DNA from: Bryobacterales bacterium
GTDB taxonomy: Bacteria; Acidobacteriota; Terriglobia; Bryobacterales; Bryobacteraceae
Direction of reading: 5' to 3'
DNA: 5,236 bases
NCBI GenBank assembly: GCA_003139735.1
Contig: PLGA01000355.1
Location: forward strand, 4,699-9,934
Shown here: piece by piece, positions 1 through 5,236 of the stretch
Numbering within the stretch: the first letter of the stretch is position 1
Layout: each line of letters opens with the position of its first letter
Made by a program: the position numbers and the translations under genes
Notes under the pieces: model-generated
What the model saw: the letters and a program-made list of their open reading frames with translations, nothing else
What the model was told of the DNA's origin: nothing
Database searches by the model: none

Positions 1-902
1 GGGTATTCTTCGGTGGTGATGTCCACCGAGCGCAGGCGGCCTATCCCGCGGGCTCGCAAGCTGGCGGCATCCGGCTGGGTTACTTCCACCCCGGCCTGTT
101 GCAGCTTGGCGACGAGCGCGCCAACGTGCTCGGGGATGCACCCCGTCACGGTGACGTCTCCGCCGGTGATCGCGCCGGCGATCAGAAACGTGCCGGTCTC
201 GATGCGGTCCGCAATGATCTCGTGTTCCGCGCCGCCGAGCCGCTCGACGCCCTGGATGCGGATGGTGGAAGTGCCGGCGCCCTCGATCTTCGCGCCCATG
301 GCGGTCAGCAGCGCCGCCAGGTCCGCCACTTCCGGCTCGCGGGCGGCGTTGCGCAGCACCGTTTCGCCTTGCGCCAGGGTGGCCGCCATCATCAGATCTT
401 CCGTTCCGGTCACGGTAATGCGATCGAAGTGGATCGCCGCGCCGCGCAGCCCCTCGGGCGCAACGGCTTCGATATACCCATGCGTCTGGTTGATGCGCGC
501 GCCGAGTTGCTCCAGGCCGAAAATATGCAAGTTGATCGGCCGCGCGCCGATGGCGCAGCCGCCCGGCAAGGATACCCGCGCACGCCCGCAGCGCGCCAGC
601 AGGGGCCCCAGCACCAGGCTCGAAGCGCGCATGGTTTTCACCAGCTCGTAGGGCGCCTCCGGGTACGTAATCGCCTGCGCCTGCAGACGGACCGTTTCGC
701 CCTCCGAATCGACCTTGCAGCCGATATCCACCAGCAGGCGCTGCATGGTTCGAATATCCCGGACGCGCGGGATGCGCCGGAGCGTCACCGGCTCCCCCGT
801 CAGCAGCGCCGCGGCCAGCGCCGGCAGCGCCGCGTTCTTCGATCCGCCGGCGGGGATCTCTCCCCGCAGCGCGGTCCCACCCGTAATCGCGAACTTATCC
901 AT
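1..902 (-). CDS. murA: UDP-N-acetylglucosamine 1-carboxyvinyltransferase (MurA), C-terminus cut by window edge
   Basis: MurA transfers enolpyruvate from PEP to the 3'-OH of UDP-GlcNAc in the cytoplasm, the first committed step of peptidoglycan synthesis. I translated the minus strand from the ATG at 900-902 and the frame stays open to the left edge, giving 300 full codons of an expected 420 or so. The N-terminus (MDKFAITGG, then GSKNAALP at residues 20-27, with K22) is typical of the family. The active-site loop reads LPGGCAIGARPINLHIFG, with Cys116 (codon 555-557) matching the PEP/fosfomycin-reactive Cys115 of E. coli. TMRAS at 90-94 carries the arginine matching E. coli R91. EDLMMAATLAQGET and ADRIETGTFLIAGAI are further family blocks. 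The visible part ends at TTEEY, just before the segment expected to hold the catalytic Asp (D305 in E. coli). The start codon overlaps the end of murQ (ATGGATAA), so the two are probably co-transcribed and translationally coupled. Having Cys rather than Asp at 116 predicts a fosfomycin-sensitive enzyme. The identification is very secure. Confidence 0.96.
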   Translation of the reverse strand, partial: MDKFAITGGTALRGEIPAGGSKNAALPALAAALLTGEPVTLRRIPRVRDIRTMQRLLVDIGCKVDSEGETVRLQAQAITYPEAPYELVKTMRASSLVLGPLLARCGRARVSLPGGCAIGARPINLHIFGLEQLGARINQTHGYIEAVAPEGLRGAAIHFDRITVTGTEDLMMAATLAQGETVLRNAAREPEVADLAALLTAMGAKIEGAGTSTIRIQGVERLGGAEHEIIADRIETGTFLIAGAITGGDVTVTGCIPEHVGALVAKLQQAGVEVTQPDAASLRARGIGRLRSVDITTEEY

Positions 903-1734
903 GCACGTCTCTGTTCTTGGCCCGGGCCATCAGAATGGCGGCGCGCACATTGCCGCCGGCCGCCTCCAGCAATTCGCCCGCGCGCGCCCCGGAAACGCCG
1001 GCTGCCTTGGCCACAATGCGGCGCGCACGGTTCGCCAGTTTGACGTTAGTGGGTTGGACGTTCACCATCAAGTTGCCGTACACATAGCCCATGCGAATGA
1101 ACGCCCCCGTGGAAAGCATGTTCAGTACCAGCTTTTGCGCGGTGCCGGCCTTCAGACGCGTGGACCCGGCGATGACTTCCGGCCCCACCAGGGGCGTGAT
1201 GGGGATCGCCACGGCGCGCGCCAGTTCCGAATCCGGCGTGCAGCTAATCCCCACCGTAATGGCCCCCAGGCGCCTGGCCTCCGCGATGGCCCCCAGCACG
1301 TAGGGCGTGCGGCCGCTGGCGGCGACCCCCACCAGCGCGTCGGACGCCGCGAAGCCGCGGGCGGAAAGATCGCGGGCCCCGCTGGCGGGATCGTCCTCGC
1401 TGGCCTCGGTCGCGCGGGTCAGCGCCGGTTCGCCTCCGGCAACGATGCCCTGCACCATGCCGGCCGGGACCCCGAAGGTGGGCGCACACTCGGAGGCGTC
1501 CAGCACGCCAAGGCGCCCGCTGGTCCCCGCGCCGATATAAAATAAGCGCCCGCCCTGCCGGAAGCAGGTTACGATGGCATCCACCGCGCGGCCGATCGCC
1601 GGAATCTCGCTCGCCACCGCGTCCGCCACTTTGCGGTCCTCGGCGTTGATGACGCGCAGCATGTCCTCCGTAGTCAGCGCGCCGATCGAAGCGGAAGCGG
1701 GATTCGGTTGTTCGGTCAGCAGATTCTCAAGCAT
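895..1734 (-). CDS. murQ: N-acetylmuramic acid 6-phosphate etherase (MurQ)
   Basis: MurQ cleaves the lactyl ether of MurNAc-6-phosphate to give GlcNAc-6-phosphate and D-lactate, in cytoplasmic peptidoglycan recycling. The protein is a single SIS (sugar isomerase) domain. Counted from the chosen start, the phosphosugar loop YIGAGTSGRLG lies at 66-76, LDASECAPTFG follows with Glu82, and EASEDD holds Glu113. These two match the catalytic Glu83/Glu114 pair of E. coli with the same 31-residue spacing. GVAASGRTPYV (136-146) and GTAQKLVLNMLST are also family blocks. I chose the ATG at 1732-1734 (279 aa) because MLENLLTEQPNPAS aligns with the E. coli N-terminus MQLEKMITEGSNAAS. An in-frame GTG at 1753-1755 would add seven residues (286 aa) but lies inside the intergenic inverted repeat. 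No clear Shine-Dalgarno precedes the ATG. The protein stops at KNRDVHG, about 20 residues short of the E. coli C-terminus, and its stop overlaps the murA start. Function is secure; the start is fairly secure. Confidence 0.95.
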   Translation of the reverse strand: MLENLLTEQPNPASASIGALTTEDMLRVINAEDRKVADAVASEIPAIGRAVDAIVTCFRQGGRLFYIGAGTSGRLGVLDASECAPTFGVPAGMVQGIVAGGEPALTRATEASEDDPASGARDLSARGFAASDALVGVAASGRTPYVLGAIAEARRLGAITVGISCTPDSELARAVAIPITPLVGPEVIAGSTRLKAGTAQKLVLNMLSTGAFIRMGYVYGNLMVNVQPTNVKLANRARRIVAKAAGVSGARAGELLEAAGGNVRAAILMARAKNRDVHG

Positions 1735-1748
1735 GGAAAAGAATTGCT

Positions 1749-1844
1749 TGGCCACAGATGAACACAGATGAACGCAGATAAGAAGAGCATAATAAGCAGG
1801 GGTGTCTTGTCTTATCCGTGTTCATCTGCGTTCATCTGTGGCCA
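1749..1844. repeat. Imperfect inverted repeat built of CACAGATGAA units
   Basis: The left arm is 1749-1782 and the right arm 1811-1844, 34 nt each, separated by a 28-nt loop (1783-1810). After inversion they match at 31 of 34 positions. Each arm contains three consecutive 10-bp units; on the left these are CACAGATGAA, CACAGATGAA and CGCAGATAAG at 1753-1762, 1763-1772 and 1773-1782. In RNA read from the minus strand, two of the three differences become G-U wobbles and one is A-C, so 33 of 34 positions could pair. The element fills most of the space between the divergent murQ and hypothetical genes. I recall similar CACAGATGAA-type intergenic repeats in other GC-poor and GC-rich environmental bacteria, but I know of no defined function. 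It lacks a downstream U-tract on either strand, so it does not look like an ordinary intrinsic terminator. It could be a mobile or palindromic intergenic element, a protein-binding site, or an RNA hairpin in the murQ leader. Confidence 0.9.
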
Positions 1845-1886
1845 TTACTCTTGGAACCCCCAACACTCACCAGCCTAACACTCCGC

Positions 1887-1892
1887 TATAGT
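1887..1892 (+). promoter_or_regulatory. Possible -10 box (TATAGT) for the rightward operon
   Basis: TATAGT matches the sigma-70 -10 consensus at five of six positions and stands out in a GC-rich setting. It ends 7 nt before the GTG start at 1900, so transcription would begin at or next to the start codon. No convincing -35 hexamer lies at the usual distance: TTGGAA at 1851-1856 is about 30 nt upstream, which is too far. The call rests on one hexamer and is tentative. Confidence 0.3.
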
Positions 1893-1899
1893 CGGAATA

Positions 1900-2478
1900 G
1901 TGCGCTACTTTCTGACAGGCCGCCAGCCACAAGCCTCCAACATACTGCTGGTGGAAAGCGGTTCGCGCGAGCTTCTGGAAGGGGTTATCGGAGGATTGCG
2001 CGACGCCTGGGGCCCGGACATCCGCATTGACGTGGCCACCTGCCACCCGGATCTGCCGCGCGGCTTCAGCCCCGCCGGCACGCGGGTCTACCGCATCGGC
2101 GAGGTACGCAAGCTCGGACCGCGCCTCCGCCTTTTCCGTGAGCTGGCCCGCAACCGCTACAGCCACCTGGGGATAGTCTGCTCCGGGGAACCCATCCTGA
2201 CGACGTGGAAATGGGTGTTGGCCCTGGGCTTGCCGGCCAAGGTGTTTGCGATTAATGAGAACTGCGACTACTTTTGGCTCGACCGCAAGCATCTCTCCGC
2301 GATCCGCCAGTTCGCGATTACCCGCGCGGGGATGGCCGGAACCGGGGCGGTCCGCACGCCCGCGCGCCTGATTGCGTTTCCGTTCACGTTGGCCTGGCTG
2401 TTACTTTACGCGGCCGCCGTCCATGCGCGAAGGTTGCTTCGCCTGGGCTGGCGCCGGACTGGAATACAGGAGCAATAA
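1900..2478 (+). CDS. Conserved-looking hypothetical protein, Rossmann-like with C-terminal membrane segment
   Basis: This is a 192-aa protein whose function I do not recognise with certainty. The first 125 residues or so show repeated hydrophobic strands ending in loops: NILLVESGS (14-22), IRIDVATCH (41-49), LGIVCSGEPI (90-99) and AKVFAINEN (113-121), followed by CDYFWLDRKH. This alternating strand/helix pattern resembles the N-terminal half of GT-B glycosyltransferases such as the heptosyltransferase (GT9) group, but the protein is too short for a full two-domain enzyme. Residues about 155-176 (ARLIAFPFTLAWLLLYAAAV) form one likely membrane helix, followed by an Arg-rich tail (RRLLRLGWRR) that would favour the cytoplasmic side. 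The start is GTG at 1900; the frame is closed by TAA at 1876-1878 and holds no ATG before it. No usable Shine-Dalgarno is seen. The TAA stop is 2 bp from the next start, implying an operon with the oxidoreductase. That it is a real gene is likely; a sugar- or envelope-related role is only inference. Confidence 0.8.
   Translation: MRYFLTGRQPQASNILLVESGSRELLEGVIGGLRDAWGPDIRIDVATCHPDLPRGFSPAGTRVYRIGEVRKLGPRLRLFRELARNRYSHLGIVCSGEPILTTWKWVLALGLPAKVFAINENCDYFWLDRKHLSAIRQFAITRAGMAGTGAVRTPARLIAFPFTLAWLLLYAAAVHARRLLRLGWRRTGIQEQ
2468..2472 (+). promoter_or_regulatory. Ribosome binding site AGGAG deciding the oxidoreductase start
   Basis: AGGAG lies 8 nt before the ATG at 2481, ideal spacing for a Shine-Dalgarno. 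It sits inside the last codons of the preceding gene. It supports starting the oxidoreductase at 2481 although the same frame is open much further upstream, within the hypothetical gene. Confidence 0.8.
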
Positions 2479-2480
2479 CC

Positions 2481-3449
2481 ATGAAATCCATTCAAGTAAA
2501 AGAACTTGGCGGTCCCGAAAAGCTTCAGTTGGTGGAAACCGAAACGCCCCAACCGGGGCCGGGCCAGGCGCTGGTACGCGTCGCCGCCAGCGGCGTGAAC
2601 TATATCGACGTGTATTTCAGGACGGGCCAGTATAAGGCCCCGCTTCCGGTCATGCTCGGCAACGAGGGCGCCGGAACCGTCCGGGCGGCTGGTCCCGGGG
2701 TGAGCGAGGTGGCGCCCGGCGACCGCGTGGCCTGGGCCATGACGCGCGGCTCCTACGCCGAATACGCGCTGGTCCCCGCCGCGCAACTCGTGAAGATCCC
2801 CGAAGGCTTGGATTTCCGGACGGCCGCCGCAGTCATGCTTCAAGGGATGACCGCGCACTATCTCACGCACTCCACCTATCCGCTGAAGGCCGGCGATACG
2901 TGCCTGGTGCACGCCGCGGCGGGCGGCGCCGGCGGATTGATCGCGCAGATGGCCAAGATGCTCGGCGCGCGCGTATTCGGTACCGTTTCCACCGAAGAGA
3001 AAGCGGCCGTGGCGCGACAGCATGGCGTGGACCAGGCCATCCTCTACACCGAGACCGATTTCGAGGCTGAGGTGAAGCGCCTTACCGGGGGGCGCGGCGT
3101 GGACGTGGTGTACGATTCGGTGGGCGCCACGACCTTCGACAAGAGCCTCAATTGCTTACGGCCGCGCGGCATGTTGGCGCTATTCGGCCAATCGAGCGGC
3201 CCCGTGCCGCCCTTCGACCCCGCCATTCTCAACGCCAAGGGGTCGCTCTTCCTCACGCGTCCCGGCCTGGTGCATCACCTGCTGACGCGCGAGGAACTGC
3301 TGTGGCGCGCCGGCGACGTGCTCGGCTGGACCGCTTCCGGCAAGCTCAAACCGCGCATCGACCGCGCCTATCCCCTCGCCGACGCCGCCGCCGCGCACCG
3401 CGATCTCGAAGCGCGCCGGACCGCCGGCAAGCTGCTGCTGATACCCTGA
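2481..3449 (+). CDS. Zinc-independent quinone oxidoreductase (NADPH:quinone reductase, MDR superfamily)
   Basis: This 322-aa cytoplasmic enzyme belongs to the QOR branch of the medium-chain dehydrogenase/reductases, which typically reduce quinones or other electrophilic carbonyl compounds with NADPH. The N-terminal GroES-like catalytic domain covers about residues 1-125. It includes the quinone oxidoreductase signature region SGVNYIDVYFRTGQY (37-51), followed by GNEGAGTV (60-67) and PGDRVAW (79-85). The Rossmann cofactor domain follows, with HAAAGGAGGLIAQMAK starting at 144, the AAxGGxG nucleotide-binding motif, and GVDVVYDSVG further on. The cysteine-rich structural-zinc loop of alcohol dehydrogenases is absent, and length matches family norms (about 325 aa). 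The C-terminus ends AHRDLEARRTAGKLLLIP, a typical QOR tail. The start at 2481 has a good AGGAG and gives the family's usual MKSIQVKELGGPE opening. It sits between the hypothetical gene (2-bp gap) and the kinase gene (3-bp gap). Family is secure; the physiological substrate cannot be read from sequence. Confidence 0.93.
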   Translation: MKSIQVKELGGPEKLQLVETETPQPGPGQALVRVAASGVNYIDVYFRTGQYKAPLPVMLGNEGAGTVRAAGPGVSEVAPGDRVAWAMTRGSYAEYALVPAAQLVKIPEGLDFRTAAAVMLQGMTAHYLTHSTYPLKAGDTCLVHAAAGGAGGLIAQMAKMLGARVFGTVSTEEKAAVARQHGVDQAILYTETDFEAEVKRLTGGRGVDVVYDSVGATTFDKSLNCLRPRGMLALFGQSSGPVPPFDPAILNAKGSLFLTRPGLVHHLLTREELLWRAGDVLGWTASGKLKPRIDRAYPLADAAAAHRDLEARRTAGKLLLIP

Positions 3450-3452
3450 CGC

Positions 3453-5236
3453 ATGACTCTCAGGACCAAGCTGACGCTCGGCTCCGTGCTGCTGGCGACT
3501 CTCATCGCGGGCGCTATCTCGGCGGTGGATCTCGCCAACGTTTTGCGGCTCCAGTTCGATGCCATGCTGGAACGCGCCCAGTTGATGAATAAGGTGGCCG
3601 CCGAGCTGGTCCGCGGGGCCCTCAACCGGCAGCTCACCGTACCCTTGCCCGACGCCCTGCGCGATCCCGATCTCACCACCGCGCTGGTGAACATTCTGAG
3701 CGCGTCGCGCATTCTCGAGATCGAGGTGGTGGACCCCGGCGGCCGGATTCTGGCCGATAGCGACCAGACGCGCGTAGGCTCCGCCGCGCCCAGTTACCCG
3801 GACTTCCAGGCGGTCGTCGAACGGACGAACTGGCATGGCAAAGCCGGTCTGCTGACCTCCGGCGCCCCCCGCTATTACCAGCTCGAGCAGGTCTTGGGCA
3901 CCCCCGAGGGCCAGCCGTTGCTTTCCGTGCGCGTGATCGTAGCCCCGGCGCTGATCTATGGGGACATTCAAAAAAGCCTCGCCAGCAATGCCACCGTCGC
4001 CCTGCTTGCCCTTCTCGGCGCGGTCTCCATCGCGTTTCTCGCATCCGCCGTGGCGTTCCGCAAGCTGGGTCAGATCGGCCGCATGCTCGACTTGGCCGCC
4101 AGCGGCGATTTCGGCGACGGGCCGCCCGGCCTCTCCGGCGCCGACGAACTGTCCGCCGTGGCCTCCAAGGTCAGCCTGCTCGGCCAGCGCCTGCGCGGGG
4201 CCGAAGTCGAAGTCTCCGATCTGCGCGGCAACATCGACCGCCTCCTGCAGGACTTGGAGGACGCCGTCTTCGTATTCAACCGCGAGCGGCGCCTCATTTT
4301 CGCCTCTGGCTCGGTCGAGAAGTTTCTCGGCAAGGAGCGCGCCTGGTTTTCGGGGCAGGCCCTGGCGGACGTCTTTCCACCGGCCTCCGCCCTGGGCTTG
4401 CCCATCGAACAAACGGCGCGGACCGGCCGCTCCGTGCATAACCGCCGCGTGACGCTGCCGTCTCAGGACGCGGATGGCACGGTTCGCGGGGCGGTGGCTT
4501 TGCTTTCCGTCGACGTCCTCGAGAGGCTGCCGGGGGCCGTGGGAACGGGATCCGGCGTGCTGGTGCGGCTGCGCGACCCCGAGGCGCAGCGCAAGATCGG
4601 CCGCGAGCTGCGAATCGCCGACCGCCTGGCCGCCATCGGACGCATCACCGGCGGCGTGGCGCATGAGGTCAAGAATCCGCTCAACGCCATCCTCCTGCAC
4701 GTGGAGGTGGCTCGCCAGAAGATGGCCCGCGGCGATACCGATATCGCGCCCCAAATGGATGTGATCTCTCGCGAAATCGTGCGCCTGGACCGGGTGGTGA
4801 AGACCTTTCTCGATTTCACCAAGCCCGTGGATATGGAGTTTTCGAGCGTTCCCCTGCGCCCGCTGCTGGACGAAATTGCGCAGCTCGCGCTCCCGCAGGC
4901 GGAGGCCTCCCATATCCAGGTCGAGGTGCGCCTGGAAGAGGACGGCGTGGAAGTGCGGGCCGATCGCGATATGCTCAAGCAGGCCCTTCTCAACGTGGTG
5001 GTGAACGCCATGGAAGCCATGCCCGCGGGCGGCGAGCTGCGCCTGGAGGCATTGGCCGGCGAGGATGCCGCCGAGTTGCGCATCTCCGACACCGGCGGCG
5101 GCATATCGCCGGAATTGCGGGAGAAGATCTTCCGTCTTTACTTTACGACCAAGAAACAGGGGTCCGGAATCGGCTTGGCCATGACATTCCGGATCGTGCA
5201 GCTCCACGATGGTACAATCGATTTCACCAGCGAACC
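3453..5236 (+). CDS. Membrane sensor histidine kinase (NtrB/AtoS type), C-terminus cut by window edge
   Basis: My translation from the ATG at 3453 stays open to the right edge (594 codons). A transmembrane helix at about 7-28 and a second at 180-202 flank an extracytoplasmic sensor region. That region carries IEVVDPGGRILADSDQTRVG near 90-109, which resembles Cache-type sensors. A HAMP-like linker (about 203-255) follows, then a PAS-like domain from about 262 (DLEDAVFVFNRERRLIFASG). The HisKA H-box is GGVAHEVKNPLNAI, with phospho-acceptor His404 (codon 4662-4664). The ATPase domain has the N-box QALLNVVVNAMEAM with Asn514 and Asn518, the G1 box DTGGGI with Asp546, the F-box IFRLYFTTK and the G2 box GSGIGLAM at 570-577. 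All catalytic boxes are intact; only the last part of the ATPase domain and anything beyond it are missing. The AHEVKNPLN H-box is typical of kinases that pair with NtrC-type regulators of sigma-54 promoters. Translation is probably coupled to the oxidoreductase gene, since no Shine-Dalgarno is seen and the gap is 3 bp. The signal sensed is unknown. Confidence 0.94.
   Translation, partial: MTLRTKLTLGSVLLATLIAGAISAVDLANVLRLQFDAMLERAQLMNKVAAELVRGALNRQLTVPLPDALRDPDLTTALVNILSASRILEIEVVDPGGRILADSDQTRVGSAAPSYPDFQAVVERTNWHGKAGLLTSGAPRYYQLEQVLGTPEGQPLLSVRVIVAPALIYGDIQKSLASNATVALLALLGAVSIAFLASAVAFRKLGQIGRMLDLAASGDFGDGPPGLSGADELSAVASKVSLLGQRLRGAEVEVSDLRGNIDRLLQDLEDAVFVFNRERRLIFASGSVEKFLGKERAWFSGQALADVFPPASALGLPIEQTARTGRSVHNRRVTLPSQDADGTVRGAVALLSVDVLERLPGAVGTGSGVLVRLRDPEAQRKIGRELRIADRLAAIGRITGGVAHEVKNPLNAILLHVEVARQKMARGDTDIAPQMDVISREIVRLDRVVKTFLDFTKPVDMEFSSVPLRPLLDEIAQLALPQAEASHIQVEVRLEEDGVEVRADRDMLKQALLNVVVNAMEAMPAGGELRLEALAGEDAAELRISDTGGGISPELREKIFRLYFTTKKQGSGIGLAMTFRIVQLHDGTIDFTSE

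Noticed and set aside
99..1043. Plus-strand open frames (99-1043, 13-651, 715-1545) opposite murA and murQ
   Set aside because: They are antisense shadows of two certain enzymes and have low-complexity Arg/Ala-rich translations without motifs.
1749..1844. The inverted repeat as an intrinsic terminator or a CRISPR-like array
   Set aside because: No U-tract follows the stem on either strand, and the region lies between divergent gene starts, where a terminator is not expected. The 10-bp units are tandem with no spacers, so it is not a CRISPR array.
1867..2292. A 141-codon minus-strand open frame opposite the hypothetical gene
   Set aside because: It is antisense to the better-supported 192-aa frame, which has strand/helix patterning, a membrane helix and operon-type spacing. 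The minus frame shows no motif.
2274..2480. Upstream extension of the oxidoreductase frame by 69 codons
   Set aside because: It overlaps the hypothetical gene, its translation does not resemble any QOR N-terminus, and the ATG at 2481 has a well-placed AGGAG.
3180..5207. A 675-codon open frame on the minus strand across the end of the oxidoreductase gene and the kinase gene
   Set aside because: It is antisense to two genes with intact family motifs. Its translation is rich in His, Gln, Gly and Arg and shows no recognisable domain, as expected for a mirror frame in GC-rich DNA.

Overview
The window is GC-rich, densely coding bacterial chromosome. Gene content and protein style suggest an Acidobacteriota member, perhaps near Solibacter/Bryobacter. 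That placement is an inference from GC-rich codon use, the style of the NtrB-like kinase and the hypothetical protein, and the CACAGATGAA-type intergenic repeat. No rRNA or other marker gene is present to confirm it.

Layout: two gene groups diverge from one intergenic region of about 165 bp (1735-1899). Leftward on the minus strand are murQ (N-acetylmuramic acid 6-phosphate etherase) and then murA (UDP-GlcNAc enolpyruvyl transferase). The two overlap by 8 bp, and murA runs off the left edge of the window. Rightward on the plus strand are three tightly packed genes. The first encodes a 192-aa protein of unknown function with a Rossmann-like N-terminal part and a C-terminal membrane segment. 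The second encodes a zinc-independent quinone oxidoreductase-like MDR protein. The third encodes a membrane sensor histidine kinase of the NtrB/AtoS type, which runs off the right edge. The plus-strand gaps are 2 bp and 3 bp, so these three genes are probably one transcription unit.

The intergenic region holds a striking imperfect inverted repeat. It has two 34-nt arms (31/34 identical after inversion) separated by 28 nt, and each arm is built from three 10-bp units of the form CACAGATGAA. It is the most unusual non-coding element in the window. It also bears on the murQ start, because an upstream in-frame GTG lies inside one arm.

Functionally, the left group joins cell-wall recycling (MurQ degrades MurNAc-6-P to GlcNAc-6-P) with the first committed step of peptidoglycan synthesis (MurA). 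The right group pairs a signal-transduction kinase with a redox enzyme and an unknown membrane-anchored protein, and no shared pathway can be read from the sequence. I found no tRNA, rRNA, CRISPR array, insertion sequence, phage gene or clearly novel multi-gene system.
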